From the NCBI RefSeq assembly GCF_021458635.1, contig NZ_JAIRDQ010000018.1:1-59279 (forward strand): a stretch of 59,279 bases of DNA, written 5' to 3'. A program made the translations under genes and the position numbers. Position 1 is the stretch's first letter. Each line of letters starts with the position of its first letter. Shown here piece by piece: positions 10,147 through 19,164 of this stretch. Source of the stretch: Bradyrhizobium monzae. GTDB lineage: Bacteria > Pseudomonadota > Alphaproteobacteria > Rhizobiales > Xanthobacteraceae. The notes beneath the pieces were generated by a model. The model did not search any database. It saw only the letters and a program-made list of their open reading frames with translations, and was not told the origin of the DNA.

Positions 10147-10453
10147 GGTGGCCTTGGAAACGCGCTACCCAAACGCGAATGCAAGTCTACTCTGCGCCAG
10201 ACTAGCAAGGTAAGGCTGAGGCGAAAAAGGGGGCATTTCATACGAAGTGCACCGTAGTGGGGGACCACAGACCGGCGCGTTCGTTGGGGCTGGTTGATCG
10301 AGACGCGAGAAAGTTGTTCGGCCCGTCCCGCACGTGTGATCGCTCTCCATTTCGGTCGCACTGTGTGGAAGGGCCCATAACCCGATCGTCAGCTTACGCG
10401 CGCCGGCCATATCCACCGCGTGTCTAGAGTCGCCTCAACAAGGGGAACTGTCC

Positions 10454-11509
10454 ATGAAGAAGAGCATTCACACGGCCTCACGCCGCTCCTTCCTTGCCGG
10501 CGCGGCCGGCGTGGTAGCATCGGCGGCGTTCGGCCCCTCGCGGGCCGGGGCCAATTCCAATACGGTTAAGATCATCAGCTATGGCGGATCTTATGAAGAT
10601 GCCCAAGTCAAGGCAGTCTTCGCTCCTTTCACCGGAGAAACAGGAATCAAAGTCGAGACGATCCCCGTCCCTGGCCTCGACAAGATCAAAGCGATGGAGC
10701 TCACCGGCAACGTCGAAATAGACATTTTTGTCGGTCCAGGCCCCTGGGCAGCTTCGGGATCCAAGCAGGGCTTCTGGGACAAGCTGGACCTATCTATGCT
10801 TGACTTGGCGGATTTGGCGATCGAGCCGACAAGCGATTATGCGACATATGAAATCGTGACCATGGGGATAACATGGGATCCGAAGAGGTTCGGTCCGGGC
10901 AAGCATCCGTCAAATTTTGCCGAGTTCTTCGACCTAAAGACGTTTCCTGGGCGCCGCTCTTTCCGCCCTTTTCCAGACCAGACGCTGGAGGTCGCACTTC
11001 TCGCGGATGGTGTATCACCCCAAGACGTCTATCCTTTGGACTTGGACCGCGCGTTCAAGTCGCTCGATCGGATAAAATCGAATATCGTATGGGCTAAGGC
11101 AACTCCCCAGTCGGTTTTCCTTGTGCAGAGAGGTGAAGTCGATTTCAGCTTCACTTCTGCCAATCGCGTCAAAGCGTCGAATGATGCAGGCGGCGGAGTG
11201 CCCTTGGCCTTCTCCTTCGATCAGAACGTGGGTCTTCCCGACTCCCTCGGGATACTCAAGGGCGCGCCAAACAAGGAAAACGCGATGAAACTAATCGCCT
11301 ACACACTGCGCCCCGAAGTTCAGGCACGGTTATTTGACCTGTTGGGCTGCTTGCCGGCGTCCAAGAAAGCCAAGACGATGATGGCGGAAGAGTCGCGCAA
11401 ATGGCTGCCTGATTTGGACAACCCCAAGAGCATCGTCATCAACAATAAATACTGGGCAGATAACTTCGAGACAGTGAACCCTCGTTTCCAAGAGTGGATT
11501 CAGAGTTGA
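10454..11509 (+). CDS. ABC transporter substrate-binding protein, PotD-like, paralogue 1
   Basis: A 351-residue periplasmic binding protein of the spermidine/putrescine (PotD/Fe3+) class. It has a twin-arginine signal with SRRSFLAG at residues 9-16 and a likely cleavage near residue 33, so it is folded before export. The mature domain contains SYGGSYEDAQ and the conserved GILKGAPNKENAMKLIAY segment near the C-terminus. AGGGGA precedes the ATG. It is closely similar along its whole length to 31153-32211 and more distantly to 47500-48561. No permease or ATPase follows, only a dead aldolase, so it is an orphan that could feed the importer at 48.6-51.6 kb. Confidence 0.92.
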   Translation: MKKSIHTASRRSFLAGAAGVVASAAFGPSRAGANSNTVKIISYGGSYEDAQVKAVFAPFTGETGIKVETIPVPGLDKIKAMELTGNVEIDIFVGPGPWAASGSKQGFWDKLDLSMLDLADLAIEPTSDYATYEIVTMGITWDPKRFGPGKHPSNFAEFFDLKTFPGRRSFRPFPDQTLEVALLADGVSPQDVYPLDLDRAFKSLDRIKSNIVWAKATPQSVFLVQRGEVDFSFTSANRVKASNDAGGGVPLAFSFDQNVGLPDSLGILKGAPNKENAMKLIAYTLRPEVQARLFDLLGCLPASKKAKTMMAEESRKWLPDLDNPKSIVINNKYWADNFETVNPRFQEWIQS

Positions 11510-11584
11510 TCGCATCTTTGATGGCGGACCGGTCAGCTCGGCCCTCAGCAAACGAAGATCCTCAAGGAGGCGCCGGTTAGACCG

Positions 11585-12090
11585 TGCAACTCGGCTTTCA
11601 AGGCCGTGGCGTAGCGAACACTGCTGAGATTTGCGCGATTTCCAGTTTCGATAGGCTCCTTTCGACAGTGAGCACGCGCCGAACCACACCCACCTACCAC
11701 GCCTGCAGGCGATAGCAGCCTCTCCGGTTCAGTTGGTCGCGCGCGTAGGGGTTGGGGATGCTTGGGTTGAAAAAGCAGCACCTCGACGTGGGCTTTCCCA
11801 CGGTGCTAGGCCTTCAGTTGAGCGTCCAAGGTTGTACAACTCATGCGGGCCGTTTGCTATGGTCCTGCCAGAGCGCGCGGCTTGGCGCCGGGCCTCACGA
11901 GAGCAGCGCGCGGGCAGCATACGATTATGTCTCGCGCGGGCGGACGAGGGAATTTACCTCCTTCGTTCAGATCGAGAGTGTGGCCGGGTTTGAGCGGCTA
12001 GAAGATATCGTAGCAGTCGATGGGATCGATCGCCTGTTCATCGAGCCATCCAGCCTCTCGACGGCCTTCGGAGTCTATTGTGGGCCGGCC
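11585..12090 (+). pseudogene. HpcH/HpaI-family aldolase remnant
   Basis: Pieces of a 2-oxo-acid aldolase occur in order but in shifting frames: QLGFQ and TAEICAISSFD (11587-11640), EHAPNHTHLPRLQAIAASPVQLVARVG (11672-11748), LKKQHLDVG, then VQIESVAGFERLEDIVAVDGID and FIEPSSLSTAFG (to about 12075). These match the substrate and metal-binding core of 4-hydroxy-2-oxoheptanedioate aldolase-type enzymes. At least three frame changes and an abrupt end make it inactive. An intact family member is at 37485-38264. Confidence 0.75.
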
Positions 12091-12751
12091 ATCCTGACAC
12101 GTAAGCCTTGCGGTCGATTTATCGGTTCGCCACGGCATCGATGTCCGCGAGCCGCTCTTGAGCAAGCACGCCTGGTATGTGCTGCTGGAACTGTCCTCTC
12201 CGCGCGACGATGCGCGAGCCACACTGGAGACGATCCTTACGAAGGCTCCTGACCGAGATATCATCGACGATGCGGTAATCTCCGCCAACCTTGGCCAGCG
12301 AGACGCTCTCTACTGCGAAGAAGTCTCTCTACTGCGAAGAAGTGTCGGCGGCGCAGAAGCTGGAAGGCGGCTCCATCGAACACGATGTTTCCATTCCCGT
12401 GTCTGCGGTGCCAATCTTCATCGAAGAGGCCGATGCCGCCGTTACCAAGCTGATTCCCGAAGCTCGGCCGGTAGCCGTAGGTCACACTTCGGCGACGGGA
12501 ACATCCATTACAATATCAGTCAGCCGATCGGTTCGAATGCTGCCGACTTCATGGCGCGCTGGAATGATGTCAACGCAGACCCGTATGCGATCGGCTCAAG
12601 CTTGGGGTCGATCTCCGCGGAGCACGGCATTGGCGTGCTTAAGCGCAATGAACTACCCGACGTGAACGACCAAGTCGCAATGGAATTGATGCGGCAAGTA
12701 AAAGCAATGTTCGACCAGCTCGGCATCATGAATCCAGGCAAGGTGCTCTGA
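12090..12751 (+). pseudogene. FAD-linked oxidase (GlcD/D-2-hydroxyacid dehydrogenase-like), C-terminal remnant
   Basis: Only the C-terminal FAD-oxidase domain survives: HAWYVLLELSS, DAVISANLGQ, QKLEGGSIEHDVSIPVS, FGDGNIHYNISQP, GSISAEHGIGVLKR and the end MNPGKVL, all signatures of D-lactate/2-hydroxyglutarate dehydrogenases. The N-terminal FAD-binding half is gone and replaced by the aldolase remnant. The frame is broken by a 19-bp tandem duplication at 12306-12343 and again near 12485, where 2 extra bases precede GDGN. The original enzyme would have oxidised a 2-hydroxy acid. Confidence 0.8.
12306..12343 (+). repeat. 19-bp perfect tandem duplication
   Basis: CTCTCTACTGCGAAGAAGT occurs twice back to back (12306-12324 and 12325-12343) inside the FAD-oxidase remnant. 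Because 19 is not a multiple of three, it shifts the frame by +1. Confidence 0.97.
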
Positions 12752-13331
12752 GGATGCCAAAGCCCATTAGCCGCCGAATCTGGCATGCTGTTAACGAACA
12801 ACGGACAAAATAAAGCGCATTACGGGTTGCGAGAGCTCCCATGATCAGGCACGATTCCATTCGAATATCAGCCTGAGGGCCTCCCTCGATCCTGGGGCTC
12901 GGCGTGCAGTGGTCCGAGAGTCGCAACGCAGCTGATGGGGTTGCCGAGACATCCCGACTGGGCCGAAGTTTGGCACGATCCTTCGAAGATTGCGCAGCCA
13001 AAATCAAAGAAACGGCGTAGTAGCGGTCGGAGCCCAACACGACATCGTCAGTTGCAGACGGGGCAAGCGGACCGCTGAGATAAGCGGCGACGCTCGAGAA
13101 GAAGGTGAGCGTTGCCGCCGGACAGGTGACTCGAGCGAACACCGGCTGATCGATGCAAGCACGGCTCTAAGTCGTTAGAGCCGGCTGAAGGACTTCAGCA
13201 GCCAAAACCCAGCCGCCCATCGCTACGAGACTATGACACTCACTGAGCGTTCACGACCCCATTGACCAGCTAAGTCATGCGGCTGCGTCGTACCTACTAG
13301 ACAAGCGTCCATCGTGCGAAAAACCACATGG
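12752..13331. other. Spacer, nothing recognised
   Basis: Between the oxidase remnant and the convergent SDR gene. A minus-strand frame (12726-13142) overlaps the end of the oxidase remnant and shows no family pattern. Confidence 0.5.
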
Positions 13332-14030
13332 TCACCAGCGACTCACCACACCCCTGTAGTCCTGAAATACACCACTGTTGGCCGGCGACAGCTCGGCGAT
13401 TCTCAGGGAGAGACCTTCGGCGCACTCGTCTGCAGTGATCCAAAAATAATCTCCGCCCATTCGGGTGCCGACCCATCCCGGGTTGAGCAGACCGACCAAA
13501 ACCCCATCATCCGCCCAATCTCGCGAAAGGACTCGCATACCCATATTCAGAGCGACTTTCGATTGGCGATAAGCGAAATTGCCGTCTCTGGCGGTGCTGA
13601 TAGATGCGAGGATGCTCGTGATCGCAACAAGCTTCTTCTGCGAGCTCATCACCAAGTTGTCGCGGAATGCCTGCGCGACCAACATCGGCCCGAGCGCGTT
13701 GACGCGCATGACGGTCATCCAGTTTTCGGGCACAACCTGGTTCTTCGGCTGAAGATTCATTCCAGCATTATTGATGAGAATATCAATTGGCTCATCGCCA
13801 AGGGTTCTCTTGAGAGACGCGATGGACACTTCGTTGGCCACGTCCAGCGGCAGGATCCGGACGCGCTCGCCGGAAGATGCTGCGAGCGCCTTGAGATCAT
13901 CCGCGCCTGCGGGATTGCGACACGTCGCAATGACCGCAGCGCCCTCACCAGCATATCGCGTGGCGAGAGCAAGACCGATGCCTGCGTTCGCGCCTGTAAT
14001 CAGAACTGTTGTTTGCGTCGGTTTGTCCAT
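13332..14030 (-). CDS. SDR-family NAD(P)-dependent oxidoreductase
   Basis: A 232-residue classical short-chain dehydrogenase. The cofactor motif TGANAGIG is at residues 12-19, NNAG near 88, and the catalytic Ser/Tyr/Lys set includes SI in ITSILAS and YRQSK around 155, followed by PGWVGTRMGG. It reduces a carbonyl or oxidises an alcohol; the substrate cannot be read. The ribosome site is weak. It stands alone on the minus strand between the oxidase remnant and the first CmcJ-type oxygenase. A GCAGAATTTCG motif lies about 85 bp upstream. Confidence 0.9.
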   Translation of the reverse strand: MDKPTQTTVLITGANAGIGLALATRYAGEGAAVIATCRNPAGADDLKALAASSGERVRILPLDVANEVSIASLKRTLGDEPIDILINNAGMNLQPKNQVVPENWMTVMRVNALGPMLVAQAFRDNLVMSSQKKLVAITSILASISTARDGNFAYRQSKVALNMGMRVLSRDWADDGVLVGLLNPGWVGTRMGGDYFWITADECAEGLSLRIAELSPANSGVFQDYRGVVSRW

Positions 14031-14916
14031 GGCCGCTGCGGGATCCTACATTATGTTTCGTAACCAATGATAAGTGGCATGACGCGCGGAAAGGCTGCAA
14101 AAAGTACCTGAATTCCGCAGAATTTCGATGTCGGTCTGTTTGAACGGACGGTTTTTGTCGCAGCTACGCAATTGCGCGGTTAGCGGCGACATGGCGGAGC
14201 CAAAGTTTGACAATGTGTAGAACCCAAAGCGTGCCAACCACGATCTTTGGGGGCGACCTGTACGTGCTCGACAGAGTCGATTCCTTACGCGGCGTCGCGC
14301 CGCACGAGGAGCTAGCCACCTTCGCAGGCTCGGATCCGGTCAGCCGGATCATCCTTGTCCTCGAGCTTTACGTCAATACGCGCCGGCTGACGCCGCAAAC
14401 CTAACCCAGCCTCTCGTCGTCGGTTCGCCTAACGAGGGACTGGGAGCTCCCGAAGTGAAGTGGCTGCGCGCCCTCCAGACATACGAGCTTCTGAGCTTCG
14501 TTCGCTGGACTAGCATGAGGAGAGACAGCTAGAAGCCTTCCTAGAAGTCGGTTCGATCGCCTTCGCCAGGCATCATTATCAAAGTCGCATCTCTTGGTCG
14601 CTGAAGCAGCTCGGCCTGATCACCCAGAACGTCAATTTCCTCGGTGACACCACCTGGACCCGCTTCGGTCTCCGGACGTTTCCAAGTGCCTTAGGATCCC
14701 AGCCGACTTCGAACTATTTTTTTGCGCACCTCGGATCCAGCGGGCGCCACTTCTCGTCAACGGCGGCGTCGAAATGAAGCGAAAAGCAGTCAATTTTTGC
14801 AGAAATTCCCCGCTGCGGACCAAATTTCGCACTCACGGGATCGGCGAATTGACGTTAACCTGCCAACAATTAGTGGGCTAGCGCCAGTGGGCTAGCGAGA
14901 GAGATAGGTAGACGCG
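14031..14916. other. Spacer with short direct repeat and motif copies
   Basis: No supported gene. A 12-bp direct repeat AGTGGGCTAGCG occurs at 14872-14883 and 14886-14897, immediately before the CmcJ-type gene. GCAGAATTTCG (near 14118) and GCAGAAATTCC (14799-14809) resemble the half-site of the dyads upstream of the binding proteins. Confidence 0.5.
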
Positions 14917-15765
14917 ATGGGAGCGAATACGGCGGCTCAGGTGAAACGTGATCAGCTTGATTCCGTGAAGGGCGAGATTGGGTTTGTTCCACGGACCTCC
15001 CGCGAGGGGCCAACTTACGAGGTGTCTGGATATGTCAACCAAATTGTAAGCCATGAGGTATCAATTCGCGACGCGCGTCCCATCGTAGATAAGCTCTCGC
15101 TTGACCGAGAGGGTTTTATTCTCGTGAACCACGCGATCTCTAGCTTGAATGAAAGCGATCCGCGGGTCATGACTTCCAAGTATGTGGAAGAGATGGCGTC
15201 CTTTCTCAAAAGCCACTTCAATGCATCTTGGGTTGTTCCTTACGCACAAGGTGGTCTTGGGGCCGCCATCCATCGCTCTGCTGACGCGGCCAAAGTCGCT
15301 GGGGCTACCCGTGGGCGCGCGCGAGTTGCGCATATCGATTTTTCGCCGAAGTCCGCCCCGGTAATAGCCGCGCTCTCCGATCAAGCTAATGGGTTCCGAT
15401 CTCGGTCGTATTCCCGAATGATGCTCATTCAGACTTGGTGCGCCCTTTCGCCAGCGCCGCAGGATTTCCCCTTGGCGTTGGTGGATGGCAGCACGGTCGT
15501 TGATACCGATATCGTCGAGGACTGTCGTACCGATCCAAGTGTGGACATCGAAAGTGCGCTTTGGCTTCTTCAACACAGCCCTGGGCAGCATTGGTATTAC
15601 TTTTCGGATATGAAGCCTAACGAGTTCATCCTCTTCAAGGGCTACGATTCGGAAGATTATGGCAATCCGAGGTCGGCCCACACGGCATTCGATAATCGTC
15701 GAGCGTTCCCGGACGCGACGCCCCGGGAGAGTATCGAAACTCGCTTTTTCGTCTACTTTAAGTAG
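14917..15765 (+). CDS. CmcJ/NvfI-family Fe(II)-dependent oxygenase, paralogue 1
   Basis: A 282-residue protein of the CmcJ/NvfI/GA4-desaturase-like family, non-haem iron enzymes that hydroxylate, desaturate or help methoxylate small molecules. The presumed iron ligands are H-x-D in VAHIDFS (near residue 146) and the distal His in SAHTAFD (near 253). The C-terminal RESIETRFFVYF supplies the usual arginine. Also typical are LIQTWCALSPAPQDFPLAL and GQHWYYFSDMKPNEFILFKGYDS. No signal peptide. It resembles 45095-45973 throughout. Neighbours are an SDR and a DUF2817 hydrolase. The substrate is unknown; involvement in the same pathway is inferred. Confidence 0.85.
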   Translation: MGANTAAQVKRDQLDSVKGEIGFVPRTSREGPTYEVSGYVNQIVSHEVSIRDARPIVDKLSLDREGFILVNHAISSLNESDPRVMTSKYVEEMASFLKSHFNASWVVPYAQGGLGAAIHRSADAAKVAGATRGRARVAHIDFSPKSAPVIAALSDQANGFRSRSYSRMMLIQTWCALSPAPQDFPLALVDGSTVVDTDIVEDCRTDPSVDIESALWLLQHSPGQHWYYFSDMKPNEFILFKGYDSEDYGNPRSAHTAFDNRRAFPDATPRESIETRFFVYFK

Positions 15766-16602
15766 TCCGCCGAGCTGTCGCCGCTGAGCAGTCCGGGCCG
15801 GGAGTTGGCTTGGCGTTGATCAACAGCGATCAGCGCCGGCGCGCCGAAGACGAGATCGGCGTCGGCCTGCCTGCATCCCGGCTCCGTTGAGGCGCGTCAC
15901 GATGTGGAGCTTGCTGAAGTGATCGGTCTCGTTCCGTCGGTAGGCTTCTCGAGCGCGCGGGCTTAAGCTTATGACCTCTTACTTTGAGGATGTCCTGCCT
16001 CTAGGAGCCTTGGATCGTGATCTTCAGCGCCGCATACCGGTCGGAGACACAGGCGCGATAGCCGTGTTCAGCTGGAGGGTGCCGTCCGCTGGAGGCGTTT
16101 CGAGAGTTACGCTGTGAAGTGTCAGTCTCGCCTCGCGATGCACTGGGTTGTTATCCGAGCTGAGGGTGATGCCTGTCCCATGTTGCGGAGCAGACGTCTG
16201 AGAATGGTTGAATGCGACGAAGCCGGTGTTGGGTGAAAGGATTTCGTCGTCCGCCGCAGTTATGGCGATTGTGCTGCGTTCGGCTCCGCTAAGGCCGGTC
16301 GCCTCCGAGTTGCTTCCATCGCTGCAGCAAGCCGAAGCATGATGAAATTCATCAAATTTCCAACGTCGACGTGAGAATGCCGCCCCATCCCGAACGACAG
16401 ATCGGCGAATTTGATATCGGCATGTTAGCCATAGTGATGGGGTCGATCGGCTGGATTGTCAGCTGGCAGTAAGAATTCGGTGGGGCAACACATGCGGAAT
16501 CGGGTGTTGATGAAGACTAGACAGCGGTACTGGCATGGAAATCGGTCAAATGGCGCTGCGTCTTGAGGCACCACTTGGATCGCGGGGAGTAGGTTGAGCA
16601 GA
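15766..16602. other. Spacer with a 144-codon minus-strand open stretch and a palindrome
   Basis: On the minus strand 16458-16024 is open for 144 codons without an ATG at its beginning. It contains EATGLSGAERSTIAITAADD and GTGITLSSDNNPVHREARL and reads like real protein, but I recognise no family. It may be a gene fragment without its start. Confidence 0.35.
16340..16354. promoter_or_regulatory. Perfect 15-bp palindrome, operator candidate
   Basis: TGATGAAATTCATCA is a perfect dyad around a central A, about 250 bp before the first DUF2817 gene. It shares the core GATGAA-N-TTCATC with 9538-9552. Confidence 0.45.
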
Positions 16603-17706
16603 ATGAATCTTGATAGTGCAAAGCAGCTCGTTCCGGTTGTGTTTTCTGATACGTATCTCGAAGCGAGGCGTAAATTCCTGGCAGCGGCGCCGACGTCGCG
16701 AGCGTATCGGTCCCACGCGACCGGACCGTATGGCGAAGCGCTCTTTACGGATGCGTCCTATATCGGACGCCCAGACGCTAAGAATCTCCTTGTCCTGGTT
16801 TCCGGCACGCATGGCGCAGAAGGCTACTGCGGGTCCGCCGGACAACTTCTATTCTTGGAAGCTAAGCTCCACGAAGCACTTCCGCGGTCTACGGCCGTGC
16901 TCATTGTCCATGCCCTCAATTGCTACGGTTTCGCCTGGGACCGCCGAGTGACGGCAGAGGGGTGCGATCTCAATCGAAATTTCATCGACTTTGCCGAACC
17001 GCTCCCGCAAAATGCTGGATACGAGGAAATGGCTGAGTATGTTGTCCCTGCGGACGTTTCAGAGGAGGGAGTCCGGCGCGCGGAGGCTGAGTTCGCGGCA
17101 TATCAAGCAGCACACGGCGAACAAGCCTTTCGACAGGCATTAACGGGTGGGCAGCATACCAGGCCGGGGGGCATGTTCTACGGGGGAACTAAACCCACTG
17201 AAGCCAGGCGAACTCTCGAGCAGATAGCGACGGACTTTGACATAGCGGGTCGCGAGAACGTTATCATTATTGATTACCACACCGGGCTCGGACCTTTCGG
17301 CTATGGTGAGCTGGCATGTGAGCAGTCGTCGGGACCAGAGGGTTATGAGCGAGCCGTGAAAATCTTTGGCTCCTCGGTGACGTCGCTGGATCTTGGCACC
17401 TCCTCATCAGTGCTTATTCTTGGTAGTCAGGACGCATTTTGGCAGCGTGCCTTAGGGAGCCGACATACCTACGTCTGCCTGGAATTTGGAACTTACCAAA
17501 GGCCCGCCGGACGAGTGGTACTTCGAAATGACCACTGGTTGTTCATGCATCAGCCAAAGGCGGCTGATTCCGACCTTGGACGCCAGATTAGACGCGCGAC
17601 CAAGCTACATTTTTACCCGCAAGCGTCGGATTGGAAGGAGATGGTCGCTTGGAGGTGCCATATGGTTCATCGTCAGGCGCTGGAGGCCCTCAACTCTGAG
17701 AATTAG
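16603..17706 (+). CDS. DUF2817 (M14-like) metallohydrolase, paralogue 1
   Basis: A 367-residue protein of the DUF2817 family, related to M14 zinc carboxypeptidases and aspartoacylase-type deacylases. Zinc ligands are visible: GTHGAEG gives His70 and Glu73, and VIIIDYHTG supplies the third His. DLNRNF is the M14 substrate-carboxylate motif. It probably cleaves an amide or acyl bond of a small carboxylate compound. I choose ATG 16603 instead of the TTG at 16594 because the paralogue at 23624 begins identically (MNLD). No signal peptide. It lies between a CmcJ-type oxygenase and peroxide-defence genes. Confidence 0.85.
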   Translation: MNLDSAKQLVPVVFSDTYLEARRKFLAAAPTSRAYRSHATGPYGEALFTDASYIGRPDAKNLLVLVSGTHGAEGYCGSAGQLLFLEAKLHEALPRSTAVLIVHALNCYGFAWDRRVTAEGCDLNRNFIDFAEPLPQNAGYEEMAEYVVPADVSEEGVRRAEAEFAAYQAAHGEQAFRQALTGGQHTRPGGMFYGGTKPTEARRTLEQIATDFDIAGRENVIIIDYHTGLGPFGYGELACEQSSGPEGYERAVKIFGSSVTSLDLGTSSSVLILGSQDAFWQRALGSRHTYVCLEFGTYQRPAGRVVLRNDHWLFMHQPKAADSDLGRQIRRATKLHFYPQASDWKEMVAWRCHMVHRQALEALNSEN

Positions 17707-18038
17707 TGTTCTCTCGAAGCCCGTTCTGCATCGAATTTCAGGTCAAGGCGAGTGCCTATTCGGTGCCTCTCCTCAAGTCGGGAGTGCTACCGACATGTCG
17801 CTAGCCTGGGGGCTCAGGCGCCTGACGTGGGGCCGACGCCAGTCGGCGTCTCTAGCCAGCTTTGTGACGGTTCGGCCAGCCATGGTGAGCCGGTGATTGT
17901 ATTGGGGACCGATGGGCGATCGATGCGGGGGTCTTTCCGACGTTCGGCATTTGTGGCGGTTATAAACTTTTGCTACCGCGCGGCCAGAAGTCGCGCGTGA
18001 AATAGCGATCAGAGTCTACAGGAAAGGTACAGCAAATC
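17707..18038. other. Spacer upstream of ahpC
   Basis: No gene is supported. The region should carry the ahpC promoter; no clear OxyR-type site was recognised. Confidence 0.5.
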
Positions 18039-18593
18039 ATGCTCGGAATTGGAAGTAAGCTACCCTCGTTCGAAGTCGTCGGCGTGAAGCCTGGATTTCA
18101 CGCTCAGGAGGAAAAGGGACAAAGCGCGTTTGAAACGCTGACGGCGAGTAGCTTTCCCGGCAAATGGAAAATCATCTTCTTCTATCCCAAGGATTTCACC
18201 TTCGTCTGTCCGACCGAAATCGCGGAATTTGCCCGTCTTTCAAAAGACTTTGAGGAGCGCGATGCGGTGGTGCTCGGCGGTTCGACCGATAACGAGTTCT
18301 GCAAGCTCGCCTGGCGGCGCGATCACAAGGATCTGCACAAGCTGTCGATCTGGCAGTTCGCCGACACCAACGGGACGTTGGTCGACGGCCTCGGCGTGCG
18401 CTCACCCGACGGCGTCGCCTATCGCTACACTTATGTCGTCGATCCCGACAACATGATCCAGCACGTCTACGCGACCAACCTCAACGTCGGCCGCGCACCG
18501 AGCGATACTCTACGTGTGCTCGACGCCCTACAGACCGACGAGCTCTGCCCTTGCAACCGCGAGGTCGGCGGCCAAACGTTGAAGGTGGCATGA
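18039..18593 (+). CDS. ahpC: Peroxiredoxin (alkyl hydroperoxide reductase C)
   Basis: A 184-residue typical 2-Cys peroxiredoxin that reduces hydrogen peroxide, organic peroxides and peroxynitrite in the cytoplasm. The peroxidatic Cys57 lies in DFTFVCPTE, and the resolving cysteine region ELCPCNREVGG is near the C-terminus. It is of the actinobacterial/rhizobial type, which uses AhpD instead of AhpF. An AGGAAAGG site precedes the ATG. It is followed after 7 bp by ahpD, so the two form an operon. From about 18200 the third codon positions become markedly GC-rich compared with neighbours, suggesting a core-genome origin. Confidence 0.95.
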   Translation: MLGIGSKLPSFEVVGVKPGFHAQEEKGQSAFETLTASSFPGKWKIIFFYPKDFTFVCPTEIAEFARLSKDFEERDAVVLGGSTDNEFCKLAWRRDHKDLHKLSIWQFADTNGTLVDGLGVRSPDGVAYRYTYVVDPDNMIQHVYATNLNVGRAPSDTLRVLDALQTDELCPCNREVGGQTLKVA

Positions 18594-18600
18594 CGCGCCA

Positions 18601-19164
18601 ATGTCGATCGACGAACTGAAGAGCCGCATTCCAGACTTCGCGAAGGATGTAAGGCTCAACCTCTCGTCAATGGTGTCCGATGTGACGCTCGACGAAGAGG
18701 CCAAATTTGGTCTATTCCTGGCATGCGCGGTAGCCTCTCGAAATCCGCTCTTGATCTCGGCGTTCGAGGCGCTCGCCGCCGAGAAACTGACCACGGCGGC
18801 CGTCTCGGCCGCCAAGGCCGCGGCATCGGTGATGGCGATGAACAACATCTACTATCGATTCGTGCACCTTGCTTCAAACAAGGAGTACGGAACCATGCCG
18901 GCGCGGCTACGTATGAACGTCATCAGCAATCCCGGCATCGACAAGGTTGTTTTCGAGCTGTGGTCGCTCGCGGTCTCCGCCATCAACGGCTGCGGCGCCT
19001 GCATGGAGGCGCATGAGAACGTGCTACGGGACGCGGGGCTCGCCGCAAGCACAGTCCAAACCGCGGTGCGCTTTGCAGCAATCATCCAGTCGGTGGCAGT
19101 TGCAATCGAAGCAGCCCAGCCGCAAATGTCGATGGCGTATCGGAGCGAAGCAGCAGGAGGCTAG
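18601..19164 (+). CDS. ahpD: Alkyl hydroperoxidase AhpD
   Basis: A 187-residue carboxymuconolactone-decarboxylase-fold protein that re-reduces AhpC through lipoyl-linked electrons. The redox pair Cys131-x-x-Cys134 lies in NGCGACMEAHE, with the conserved His138. The helical fold and length fit AhpD. It starts 7 bp after ahpC and is translated from the same message. Peroxide defence here may support the oxygenases and FAD oxidases nearby, which generate peroxide; that link is inference. Confidence 0.95.
   Translation: MSIDELKSRIPDFAKDVRLNLSSMVSDVTLDEEAKFGLFLACAVASRNPLLISAFEALAAEKLTTAAVSAAKAAASVMAMNNIYYRFVHLASNKEYGTMPARLRMNVISNPGIDKVVFELWSLAVSAINGCGACMEAHENVLRDAGLAASTVQTAVRFAAIIQSVAVAIEAAQPQMSMAYRSEAAGG

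Larger units (their letters stand above)
9315..10453. other. Long spacer before binding protein 1
   Basis: No supported gene. It holds the dyad at 9538-9552 and the operator-like site at 10128-10146. Short frames at 9399-9602, 9697-9891 and 9996-10361 lack family features. Confidence 0.5.

Noticed and set aside
12726..13142. 138-codon minus-strand frame
   Set aside because: Overlaps the oxidase remnant end, low-complexity composition, no ribosome site.
13314..14063. 249-codon plus-strand frame
   Set aside because: Antisense to a well-supported SDR gene.
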